Assembly (NCBI GenBank): GCA_017458585.1
Contig: JAFTAJ010000034.1
Span: forward strand, 17,092-81,091
Source: Bacteroidaceae bacterium
GTDB taxonomy: Bacteria; Bacteroidota; Bacteroidia; Bacteroidales; Bacteroidaceae
Direction of reading: 5' to 3'
DNA length: 64,000 bases
Made by a program: the position numbers and the translations under genes. Of this stretch, positions 8,454-17,000 are shown piece by piece (the first letter of the stretch is position 1; each line of letters starts with the position of its first letter). Below the pieces are notes generated by a model, which was not told the DNA's origin, did not search any database, and saw nothing but the letters and a program-made list of their open reading frames with translations.

Positions 8454-9266
8454 ATGAGTAAAAGAGTTCTCTTCATTTCGCAGGAGATAAGTCCCTTCGT
8501 TCCCGAGACGCCGATGTCGGTGCTGGGGAAGGAGATTCCACAAACCCTCTACGAGCTCGGCTTCGAGGCCCGCGCCTTCCATCCCAAATGGGGCAACATC
8601 AACGAGCGCCGCAATCAGCTGCATGAGGTGCAGCGCCTGTCGGGCATGAACACCATCATCGATGACACCGACCACCCGCTCATCATCAAGGTGGCTACCC
8701 TACCCTCCACGAAGATGCAGGTGTATTTCATTGACAACGATGACTATTTCCTCAAGCGGCTGGCTGCCTGCGACCGTGAGGGAGTGGAGTATGGCGACAA
8801 CTACGAGCGTGCCGTCTTCTTTGCCCGCAGCGCCCTGGAGATTACCAAGAAGCTGAGATGGTATCCCGACTATGTGCTGTGCCAGGGCTGGATCTCCGCT
8901 GTGGCTCCATTTCTCATCAAGACAGTGTATCAGGACGAGCCCGCTTTTGCTGAGGCAAAGGTGGTTACCTCGCTCCAGAAGCTGGACATCACCAAGCCGA
9001 TGCCTGAGCGCTTCCCTTACTTCTTGGCGTTTCGCAATATAGGCGTAAAGGAGGTGGCGGCGCTGAAGATGGAGTTCCGTCGGCCTACCGACATAATGAA
9101 GCTTGCCCTGCGGTTCTCTGACGCGACTGTGGTCACGGATGATGAGGTTGACCCCGTGCTGCTGGATTATGCCAAGGGGCTCGGCATACCGACCATCAAG
9201 TTTGAGGCAGACAGCAGTCGACAGAACAAGACCGACCTTCTGAACACGATGCTGCAGGGGCTGTGA
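8454..9266 (+). CDS. Glycogen/starch synthase N-domain protein (GT5-like)
   Basis: A 270-residue protein matching only the N-terminal Rossmann domain of glycogen/starch synthase (VLFISQEISPFVPE, HPKWGNINERRNQLHEV, SGMNTIIDDTDHPL). Short forms of this kind, next to panC, are usual in Bacteroidetes. The C-terminal GT-B half is absent and no KxGG ADP-glucose loop is seen, so catalysis by this chain alone is doubtful; a scaffold or regulatory role is possible. ATG 8454 lies 30 bp behind a -7 box; an upstream in-frame extension lacks a homologous look. The DUF4270 lipoprotein gene follows after a heptamer repeat. Confidence 0.85.
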   Translation: MSKRVLFISQEISPFVPETPMSVLGKEIPQTLYELGFEARAFHPKWGNINERRNQLHEVQRLSGMNTIIDDTDHPLIIKVATLPSTKMQVYFIDNDDYFLKRLAACDREGVEYGDNYERAVFFARSALEITKKLRWYPDYVLCQGWISAVAPFLIKTVYQDEPAFAEAKVVTSLQKLDITKPMPERFPYFLAFRNIGVKEVAALKMEFRRPTDIMKLALRFSDATVVTDDEVDPVLLDYAKGLGIPTIKFEADSSRQNKTDLLNTMLQGL

Positions 9267-9267
9267 A

Positions 9268-9316
9268 GAAATTAGGAGTTAGGAGTTAGGAGTTAGGAAT
9301 GAGAAATTAGGAATTG
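9268..9316. repeat. Heptamer tandem repeat (TTAGGAG)
   Basis: Copies of AAATTAGG, GAGTTAG and AATGAG fill the whole gap between glycogen synthase and the DUF4270 gene, leaving little room for a normal ribosome-binding site. Confidence 0.8.
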
Positions 9317-10765
9317 ATGAACAAGATAATTCTCTTTTTTTCTATTGTGCTGAGCGCGTGCGTGACCCTCACCTCTTGTGACGACGAGACGGGGTCGCTG
9401 GGCATAAACACGATGCCCTCGTCCGACCATGGGCGCACGTCGCAGTCGATATATAACGTTGTGTCTCGGTCCATCGCCGCGGACTCGCTGGCCTCGTACA
9501 CCACCGACAGCTACCTGGGTCGCGTGACAGATCCCGAGACCAACGCCACCACGACATGCAACTATATCGCTCAGTTTGCCATCCTGGAGGCTGACGACCT
9601 GCCCGACATCGACGCGATGCACAAAGAGGATGGCATGGTGATCGCCGACTCAGTGGTGCTGAACCTGTATATCAAATCATACTACGGCGACTCGGTCAAC
9701 TCGATGAAGCTTGGCGTGTATGAGCTTGACTCGGCCAACGTGATACCCGAGGGCGAAAAGATATACACCAACATAGACCCCGAGGACTACGTGAGCACCA
9801 ATCCGCTGGCGATGAAGAAAGAGACCTCCTTCGCCGTAACGGATTTTGATATCGAGGACACCGTGCGCTTTGCCTCGAAATACAACAAGAACATACGCAT
9901 CCATCTGCCCGCCAGCTACGGCACACGCATCCTGCGTATGTACTATGAGCATCCCGAGTACTTCCGCAACAACTACTCGTTTATCCATCATGTGATGCCA
10001 GGCTTCTACTTCAAGATACTTGGCGGCAACGGCACGATGGTAGATATCGACATCACCACGCTCACCATCTTCTTCAGGTTTGATGCCAACGGAAAGACCT
10101 ACACGGGCTTCAAGCGCGTGGCAGCGACGAGCGAGGTGATACAATGCAACTATTTTGACAACCGCAACCTGCAGCCGCTGCTGGAGGCAGAGGATTACAC
10201 CTTCATAAAGTCGCCGGTAGCCATCTTTACAGAAGTGGAGCTGCCCGTGGAGTCTATCTACCAGAATCATCGCAACGACTCCATCAACAGTGCCAAGCTG
10301 GTGCTGCCGCGCTACAACAACGAGCAAGACATCAGTTCGGCCTATGTGCTACCGGCACCCAGCAAGCTGCTGATGGTGTGCAAGGGACAGTTGCACCAGT
10401 TCTTTGAGCAACGCAATGTGCCCGACAGCCGCACATCGTACCTCGCCGACTTCTCGGCCACCAACAACTCCTACACCTTCAGCAATATAGCCAACCTGAT
10501 AAGCTATCTGCACAAGCTGCGCGACGACGGCGCAAAGGTACGCGCCACCGACTCTGAGGCCACCCGCAAGGCCAAGATTGAGGCATGGGAGGCCGACAAT
10601 CCCGACTGGAACAAGGTGGTGCTGCTGCCTGTCACCACGAGCAGCAATAGCAGCGGCAAGATTGTTGACGTATCGAACGATCTGTCGATGTCTTCCGTCA
10701 AGCTGGTGGGCAGCACAAACAACCAGTTGCAGCTATCCGTTATTTACAGCAGCTTCAGCCAATAA
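9317..10765 (+). CDS. DUF4270-family lipoprotein
   Basis: A 482-residue envelope protein. The N-terminus is a lipoprotein signal with lipobox LTSC and Cys21, followed by DDE, so it is probably lipidated and sent to the outer membrane. The body (SLGINTMPSSD, YLGRVTDPETNA, IADSVVLNLYI) has the look of DUF4270, a Bacteroidetes family of unknown role regularly found after the short glycogen synthase gene. Thr/Ser/Asp-rich beta-strand patterning is seen throughout, with no catalytic motif. ATG 9317 is used; the TTG just before it comes from the repeat. Cotranscription with glycogen synthase is likely. Function unknown. Confidence 0.8.
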   Translation: MNKIILFFSIVLSACVTLTSCDDETGSLGINTMPSSDHGRTSQSIYNVVSRSIAADSLASYTTDSYLGRVTDPETNATTTCNYIAQFAILEADDLPDIDAMHKEDGMVIADSVVLNLYIKSYYGDSVNSMKLGVYELDSANVIPEGEKIYTNIDPEDYVSTNPLAMKKETSFAVTDFDIEDTVRFASKYNKNIRIHLPASYGTRILRMYYEHPEYFRNNYSFIHHVMPGFYFKILGGNGTMVDIDITTLTIFFRFDANGKTYTGFKRVAATSEVIQCNYFDNRNLQPLLEAEDYTFIKSPVAIFTEVELPVESIYQNHRNDSINSAKLVLPRYNNEQDISSAYVLPAPSKLLMVCKGQLHQFFEQRNVPDSRTSYLADFSATNNSYTFSNIANLISYLHKLRDDGAKVRATDSEATRKAKIEAWEADNPDWNKVVLLPVTTSSNSSGKIVDVSNDLSMSSVKLVGSTNNQLQLSVIYSSFSQ

Positions 10766-10790
10766 TAAGAATTAGGAGTTAGGAGTTAGG

Positions 10791-10842
10791 AATTAACCAT
10801 TACGCCTGAGTAACTAAACGGGGGCATAATGGTTAATTTTTC
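10791..10842 (+). terminator. Terminator after DUF4270 gene
   Basis: AATTAACCATTA (10791-10802) pairs with TAATGGTTAATT (10827-10838), with extra GCC/GGC pairs inside, and is followed by TTTTCTTATT. Confidence 0.75.
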
Positions 10843-10895
10843 TTATTATACCATATTTAATATAAGGTAATAGCTACGATTAAAATAATATTTCG

Positions 10896-10903
10896 TATAT
10901 TTG
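10896..10903 (+). promoter_or_regulatory. -7 promoter box before GT2 gene
   Basis: TATATTTG, 16 bp before ATG 10920. The transcript leader would be only about 10 nt. Confidence 0.6.
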
Positions 10904-10919
10904 CCAAAAATAAACAACG

Positions 10920-11915
10920 ATGAAATACTCAGTAATCATTCCGGTCTATAACCGTCCCGACGAGCTGCAGGAATTGCTCGAGAGCAGTGTGGCCCAAGGG
11001 CGCAGCACTGAAGAGGTAGAGGTGGTGTGTGTGGAAGACGGGTCATCCGTGAGATGTGAGAATATCACCACCCTCTACTCCGACAAACTCAATATCAGAT
11101 ATTTCTATAAGGACAATTCGGGCCCCGGCCAGACTCGCAACTACGGTGCAGAGCGTGCCAGCGGCGATTGGCTGATAATACTGGACAGCGACGTGGTGCT
11201 GCCCCCCGGCTACTTAGACGCCATAGACCGCGAGCTGGAGCGCGAGGACTGCGATGCCTTTGGCGGTCCCGACCGCGCCAACAAGGACTTCACCGTCATG
11301 CAGCGCGCCATCAATTATGCCATGACCTCCTTCTTTACCACCGGTGGCATACGCGGCGGCAACAAGAAGATGGACAAGTTCTACCCCCGCTCGTTCAATA
11401 TGGGCATCCGCCGCGAGGTCTATCAGGCCCTCGGAGGATTCAGCAAGATGCGGTTCGGCGAAGACATAGACCTCAGCATACGAATCTTCAAGGGCGGCTA
11501 CCGCTGCAGACTGTTTCCTGAGGCATGGGTATGGCACAAGCGCCGCACCGACCTCAAGAAATTCTTCAAGCAGGTACACAACTCAGGCATAGCGCGCATC
11601 AATCTCTACAAGCGCTATCCCGAGAGCCTCAAGCTGGTGCACACGCTGCCCGCAGTCTTCACCGTGGGCTGCGCCCTGCTATTGCTCATCAGCATCTTTT
11701 GGCCATGGGCGTTGATTCCACTTTTCCTCTTTGCTTTAGTCATCTTCATCGATGCCAGCGTCAAGGAAAACGATCCTGAGGTAGGTCTCATGGCAGTGCC
11801 TGCGGCCTTTGTGCAACTCACAGGCTATGGCAGCGGCTTCCTGCGTGCAGCATGGCAGCGGCTGGTGCTGGGGCAGGATGAGTTCAGCGCATTCCAAAAG
11901 AACTTTTATAAATGA
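10920..11915 (+). CDS. Family 2 glycosyltransferase, membrane-associated
   Basis: A 331-residue GT2 enzyme that transfers a sugar from a nucleotide donor, probably in surface polysaccharide synthesis at the cytoplasmic face. The GT-A fold is marked by SVIIPVYNRPDELQ at the start, VEDGSS, the DxD-like ILDSDVVLP, and FNMGIRREVYQALGGF with FGEDIDLSIRI as acceptor and catalytic region. Two hydrophobic helices at about residues 245-285 anchor the C-terminal part. It has its own promoter and follows a terminator, so it is a separate unit, or leads a set with radC. Donor and acceptor cannot be inferred. Confidence 0.9.
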   Translation: MKYSVIIPVYNRPDELQELLESSVAQGRSTEEVEVVCVEDGSSVRCENITTLYSDKLNIRYFYKDNSGPGQTRNYGAERASGDWLIILDSDVVLPPGYLDAIDRELEREDCDAFGGPDRANKDFTVMQRAINYAMTSFFTTGGIRGGNKKMDKFYPRSFNMGIRREVYQALGGFSKMRFGEDIDLSIRIFKGGYRCRLFPEAWVWHKRRTDLKKFFKQVHNSGIARINLYKRYPESLKLVHTLPAVFTVGCALLLLISIFWPWALIPLFLFALVIFIDASVKENDPEVGLMAVPAAFVQLTGYGSGFLRAAWQRLVLGQDEFSAFQKNFYK

Positions 11916-11988
11916 GGAATGAGAAATTAGGAATTAGGAGTTAGGAGTTAGGAGTTAGGAATTAGGAGTTAGGAGTTAGGAATTAGAA
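11912..11988. repeat. Long heptamer tandem repeat before radC
   Basis: About ten copies of GGAGTTA/GGAATTA/GAAATGA cover the whole GT2-radC gap. The ATG of radC sits at the end of the tract (AGAAATGAGA), so the repeat supplies the start region. Confidence 0.85.
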
Positions 11989-12678
11989 ATGAGAGTGAGT
12001 ATCAAACATAGGAGTGAGGACTCACGGCCACGCGAGCGACTGCTTAAGAACGGGGCCGCCAGCCTGTCCACAGCCGAGCTGATGGCCATACTCATCGGCT
12101 CCGGCACCACCGACAAGGATGCTGTGCAACTCATGAGCGAGGTATTGGAATACTGCAACAACGACCTTACCCAGTTGGCACGCATCACCTATGAGCAGCT
12201 CACCTCCTTCAAAGGCATCGGTGAGGCCAAGGCCATCACCATCCTCGCAGCGCTGGAGCTGGCCCGTCGCCGCATGAACGCACAGCCCCTCAAGCGACTG
12301 CACTTCGGCAGCGCACAAGACATATACGAATATTTCCGCCCACTGATGTGCGACAAGGATCACGAAGTATTCTGGGTGGTGCTGCTCAACAACCGTATGC
12401 AGCACATCGACGACCGCTGCATCAGTCAGGGCGACGTGAAAGGCACCGTCGTTGAGCCGCGCATGGTGTTCAACTATGTGGTGTCAAGGCCGGCCGTGGC
12501 TTTCGCTGTAGCCCACAACCATCCCTCGGGCAATCCCCACCCCAGCCAAAAGGACGAGATACTCACCAAGCGAATAGCTGCAGTAGCCAAAGAGCTCGGA
12601 GTGAAGTTCTTGGACCACGTCATTATCAGCGAGGGGCAAGACAATTACTACTCCTTTCAAGAAGAAGGAAAGATCTGA
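11989..12678 (+). CDS. radC: RadC-family JAB1/MPN protein
   Basis: A 229-residue RadC homologue. Residues 1-75 form a helix-hairpin-helix region (FKGIGEAKAITILAALEL). The rest is an MPN domain with the metal-binding AHNHPSGNPHPSQKD, the His-x-His and Asp of a JAMM site. RadC was once thought to be a repair protein; its true role is unclear, with links to recombination and mobile elements. The N-terminus starts straight from the repeat tract (ATG 11989). Length matches the family. No mobile element is next to it. Confidence 0.95.
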   Translation: MRVSIKHRSEDSRPRERLLKNGAASLSTAELMAILIGSGTTDKDAVQLMSEVLEYCNNDLTQLARITYEQLTSFKGIGEAKAITILAALELARRRMNAQPLKRLHFGSAQDIYEYFRPLMCDKDHEVFWVVLLNNRMQHIDDRCISQGDVKGTVVEPRMVFNYVVSRPAVAFAVAHNHPSGNPHPSQKDEILTKRIAAVAKELGVKFLDHVIISEGQDNYYSFQEEGKI

Positions 12679-12683
12679 TACAT

Positions 12684-12757
12684 TGAAATTAGAAATTAGA
12701 AATGAGAAATTAGGAATTAGGAGTTAGGAGTTAGGAGTTAGGAATTAGAAATTGAAA
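12684..12757. repeat. Heptamer/octamer tandem repeat after radC
   Basis: AAATTAGA, AAATGAG, GGAATTA and GGAGTTA copies run from the radC stop to the hairpin repeat that follows. Confidence 0.8.
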
Positions 12758-12779
12758 ACGATAACGAAAACAAGAAAAA

Positions 12780-12875
12780 CTATCGTCGAGCGAAGCGGTA
12801 ACTTCGAGGAGCTGAAAGCTCCGATAACTTCTGAGCGCGAAGCGCGGTAACTTCTGAGCGAAGCGATAACTACTT
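12780..12875. repeat. Four hairpin-forming ~20-26 bp repeats
   Basis: Four imperfect units each contain GAGC...GAAGC and end in GATAACT or GGTAACT. They include small hairpins such as GAGCTGAAAGCTC and GCGCGAAGCGC. They lie upstream of the DUF59 gene. As DNA or RNA they would form a row of short stems; no known riboswitch is recognised. Confidence 0.6.
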
Positions 12876-12902
12876 AAGAAAATGAAAATTATATTATAAG
12901 GT

Positions 12903-13217
12903 ATGGACAAACAGCAAGTGGAAGAACGCATAGTGGAAATGCTCAAGACCGTCTATGATCCTGAGATACCCGCCAACATATATGACCTCGGCCTTATCTA
13001 CCGCGTTGACTATAACGAGGAGGACGGCTCGCTCGACATTGACATGACCCTCACGGCACCAGGCTGTCCGCTGGCCGACTATATCATGGAGGACGTGAGG
13101 CAGAAGGTGCTCTGCGTGGAAGGAGTAAAGACTGCGCAGGTCAATCTGGTGTTTGAGCCCGAGTGGACACAAGACATGATGAGCGACGAGGCAAAGATGG
13201 ACCTCGGATTTATGTAG
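12903..13217 (+). CDS. DUF59/MIP18-family iron-sulfur assembly factor
   Basis: A 104-residue protein of the DUF59 (SufT/PaaD/MIP18) family. It has the conserved DPEIPANIYDLGLIY near the N-terminus and TAPGCPLADYI in the middle; the Cys of PGCP is the usual conserved residue. Members help mature or repair Fe-S proteins. It is a complete single-domain form. ATG 12903 follows directly after ATTATAAGGT. lpxH follows after an octamer tract, on the same strand. The exact client proteins are unknown. Confidence 0.9.
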   Translation: MDKQQVEERIVEMLKTVYDPEIPANIYDLGLIYRVDYNEEDGSLDIDMTLTAPGCPLADYIMEDVRQKVLCVEGVKTAQVNLVFEPEWTQDMMSDEAKMDLGFM

Positions 13218-13263
13218 AAGATTGAAAATTGAAGAATTGAAGAATTGAAGAATTGAAGAATTG
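13218..13263. repeat. Octamer tandem repeat leading into lpxH
   Basis: Five copies of AAGAATTG or AAAATTG run from the DUF59 stop into the next gene. The last copy provides the TTG that appears to start lpxH. Confidence 0.85.
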
Positions 13264-14019
13264 GAAAATAAGAATACATACTTCATAGCAGATGCGCACC
13301 TCGGCTCATGGGCCATCAAGGACACGCGCGACAAGGAGAGACACCTGGTGGCTTTTCTCGACAGCATAAAGGAGGACGCCAAGGCACTCTACATACTGGG
13401 CGACATGTTTGACTTCTGGTATGAGTACCGCTACACCGTGCCGCGCGGCTACACCCGCTTCCTCGGCAAACTCAGCGAGCTCACCGACCGCGGCATAGAG
13501 GTGCATTACCTCGTCGGCAACCACGACCAGTGGATGATGCACGACTATCTGCACCAAGAGTGCGGCGTCACCGTTCACACTGACAAGCTGCTGCCCATCA
13601 CCATCGGCAAGAAGCATTTCTGCCTCGCCCATGGCGACGGCCTTGACAATAAGGACAAGAAATACCTGATACTGCGCAGCATCTTCCACAACAAAGTATG
13701 CCAGCGCCTCTTCTCTGCCATCCATCCTCGATGGGCCATGAAGTTCGGCTATGTCTGGGCACGCCACAGCCGCCTCAAGCATGAGGGAAAAGAGGGCATC
13801 GCACTGCCCGAAGACAAGGACCGCACCCTCGCCTTCGCACGCCGATATGTGGAGGAATATCCCGAGATTGATTATTTCATCATCGGCCACCGACATGTCG
13901 ACCAGCAGAACGAGTTGCCCAACGACGGCATCTTCATCGTGCTCGGCGACTGGATAACCAAGTTCACCTACGCCCGCTTTGACGGCAACAATATCACTGT
14001 TAATCATTTTAACCCATAA
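13261..14019 (+). CDS. lpxH: UDP-2,3-diacylglucosamine diphosphatase-like metallophosphatase
   Basis: A 252-residue calcineurin-like phosphoesterase of the LpxH type, which hydrolyses UDP-2,3-diacylglucosamine to lipid X in lipid A synthesis at the inner membrane. The metal-site motifs are in order: FIADAHLG, GDMFDFWYEYR, VGNHDQW, LAHGDG and GHRHVD. No ATG precedes the first motif. The upstream frame is closed at TGA 13246-13248, so the likely start is TTG 13261, formed by the last copy of the AAGAATTG repeat. It is immediately followed by the macroglobulin gene. Family and fold are certain; LpxH rather than a paralogue is likely by motif spacing. Confidence 0.88.
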   Translation: MENKNTYFIADAHLGSWAIKDTRDKERHLVAFLDSIKEDAKALYILGDMFDFWYEYRYTVPRGYTRFLGKLSELTDRGIEVHYLVGNHDQWMMHDYLHQECGVTVHTDKLLPITIGKKHFCLAHGDGLDNKDKKYLILRSIFHNKVCQRLFSAIHPRWAMKFGYVWARHSRLKHEGKEGIALPEDKDRTLAFARRYVEEYPEIDYFIIGHRHVDQQNELPNDGIFIVLGDWITKFTYARFDGNNITVNHFNP

Positions 14020-14023
14020 TACT

Positions 14024-17000
14024 ATGAAAAAGATTGGTATTCTCATCACAGCCATGCTGCTGCCCCTGTTGGCCATCGCACAGAACTACAGCAAGCTCTG
14101 GAACGAAGTGGAGCAAGCCCAAAACAAAGACCTGCCCAAGACCGCCCTCTCCGGCGTCAACAAAATCATCAGCCTTGCCAACACCAAGGGCGACGCCGAC
14201 CAGCTGGCCAAGGCACTCATTGTCAAGATGTGCCTCGTCAACGAGCTCTCACCCGACAGTGCCGAGGTGATGCTGCCCGTCATCGAGAAAGAGTGCAAGA
14301 ACCGCAAGACAGCCCTCGACCGCTGCGTTTATAGCGCACTGCTCGGATGGCTATATAAGTGCAATACCACCGACCGCGACCCACAGACCAAAAACAAGGC
14401 TATACAAGCCTTTACCGAGGCCACGTCCAACCCCGCAGCCCTCGCCGCAGCCAAGACCGACGGCTACATGGCGCTGCTCACCAAGGGCGACGACAGCAAG
14501 TACTACAACCACGACATGCTCAGCGTCATCTTCCCCTTCGTGGCCAACGAGCTCGACGACATGCGTGTGCCCGAGGCCAAGCCCCTTGCCCGCACCATAA
14601 TGGGCAAAGAGATTGAGTGGTACAAGACCCACGGCATGCGCGAGGCCACTATGCTCGCCAAGATAGACTCTGTCAACATCCTCGACTACGGCAGCCGCCG
14701 CTTCTACGAAGAGCTCGTGAAGGAATACGGCGACCTCCCCGTCAGCACCAAGGCCTACGCGTGGCTCTGCAACAACTACACCGACAAGGACGCATACCTG
14801 CTGGGCAAGGACGTGCTCAAGCGCTATCCCCGCACCACATACTCCAACTCCATCAAGAATGTGCTCAACAAGATAGAGGAGCCCAGACTCAGCATCTCCG
14901 CCGACGCCAACGACACCTACCCCGGCAACGAGGTGAAGCTCATCTACAACTACAAGAACACCAAAAACGCCACACTGCGCTACTACCGCCTGCCCTTCGC
15001 CACCAGCGACACGGCGTGGATAAAGCTCAAATCCAAAGACTACACCAAGTACGCCAAGAAGGCCGACTTCACGCAGCAGTTGCCCATACGCCACGGCGAG
15101 CCATACGACAAGTTTAAGGACACCGTCAACTTCACCGTGCCCAGCCCGGGCATATACCTCGTGGAGGTCGGCGGCAGCGACTACGACAACAGCTACACCA
15201 TAGTCTATGTCTCCCGCCTCGCAGTAATGCAGCTGCCCCTGCCGGACCAGAAACTGCGTATCAGCGTGGTGGACTACAAGAACGGCAAGCCCGTGCCCTA
15301 CTCCACCGTCAAGCTGCGCAATGTGTATAGAGACACCGTGCGCTGGCAGCAGCATATCACCGACGCACGCGGCGAGCTGCTGCTGCCCAACCTCAGAGGC
15401 AACACCGACATCTTCGCCTTCACAGAGGACGACAAGGCACTCACCTCCACCAGCATGACCTATAGCCGCGAATACAACTGGAACCGCCACGAACAAAACA
15501 TCTTCACCGAAATATACACCGACCGCGCCATCTATCGCCCGGGACAGGAGGTAAAGATTGGCGGATTCTTCTTTGAGAAAAACGACGACAGCACCAAAGT
15601 GATACCCGAGATGTCGCTCGACCTCACCATTCGCGATGCCAACGACAAGAAGCTGCAGACCATCACCGTGGTCTCCGACGAGCTGGGCTCCTTCAGCGCC
15701 GAGTTCACCCTGCCGCAGGAGTGCCTCAACGGCAGGTTCACCATACGCTCCAGCATGAACGGCAGCACCTCCTTCAAGGTGGAGGAATACAAGCGCCCCA
15801 AGTTTAAGGTTACCATCGACAAGCCCACCGACGCCTACGTGCTCGGCGACACCATCACCGTCACAGGCCAGGTGATGACCTACTCAGGACTGCCGCTGGA
15901 GAACACCACCGTCTATTGCAGCAACGAGCGCAAAAAGACCTGGTGGTTCCGCTACTACGACAAAGACGAGCCACTCACCGTGCGCGACACCGTCAAGACC
16001 GACGCCGACGGCAAGTTCTCAGTGCCCGTAGTGCTGAGCGTGCCCAAGATGAGCGACGACTACTGGCGCCCGCTCTGCTACAGCTACAACATCACCGCCA
16101 AGGCCACAGCCGATGACGGCGAGACCGAGGAGGGCAGCCTGCTCATCACCGCCGGCAACACCAAGACCTTTGTCCAGACCAACATACCCTCCGTCATCTG
16201 CAAAGAGAAGATGCCCACCCTCACCGTTACCCAGAACAACGCTATGGGCGAGGCTGTAGAAGGCGAAGGCAAATACTACCTTATATGTAATAAGGACACC
16301 GTGCGCACCGGCAGCCTGCAATTTAACAAGCCCGACCAGCTCGACTTCATCGCTCAGCTGCCATCCGGCGAATACAAGCTCATCGTGCTGCCCACAGGCG
16401 AGACAAAGCTCTACTACGGCTACAACGCCTACTTCACCATCCTCTCGCTCACCGACACCAAGCCCCTCGGCACCAAGCCGCTGAGAGTATGGCACAGCAA
16501 CGACGAGTTCAGCTACACCGAGCCCGTGGATATCCTCATTGCCACGCCGCTCAAGGATATGTGGCTCCGCTACGATATCATGGCCAACGAGCAAGTGAGG
16601 GAGAGCCAAATAGTCCAGATTAGCGACACCGTGATGCACCTCCGCCTCAACTGGAAGGAGGAGTACGGCCGTGGAGCCCATATCATATTCGCCCTCTACA
16701 ACGAAGGCAACCTCCACACCGAAGCCTTCACCCTCATCAAGCCGTTGCCCGACAAAGACCTGCAGCTGCAGTGGTCCACCTTCCGCGACAAGCTGCAGCC
16801 CGGCTCTGCCGAGCGTTGGACACTCCGCGTGCTCAAGCAAGACAAGCCCGTCGAGGCATCATTGCTCGCCACCATGTATGACGCCAGTCTCGACAAGTTT
16901 GGCAAGCACTCCCTGCCCTTCGGCCTCAGCTACGACCGCTATGTGCCGGAGATGAGCTGGAAAAGCACCTACAACCGCAAGTTCTACAGCAACCTCATCA

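Noticed and set aside
11989..12678. radC as a mark of a mobile island
   Set aside because: radC often accompanies mobile DNA, but its neighbours here are ordinary chromosomal genes, and no integrase, att site or insertion sequence is visible.
12780..12875. Possible CRISPR array
   Set aside because: Units are only 20-26 bp, adjacent without spacers, and differ in their cores. No cas genes are near. The 21-bp arrays fail for the same reason.
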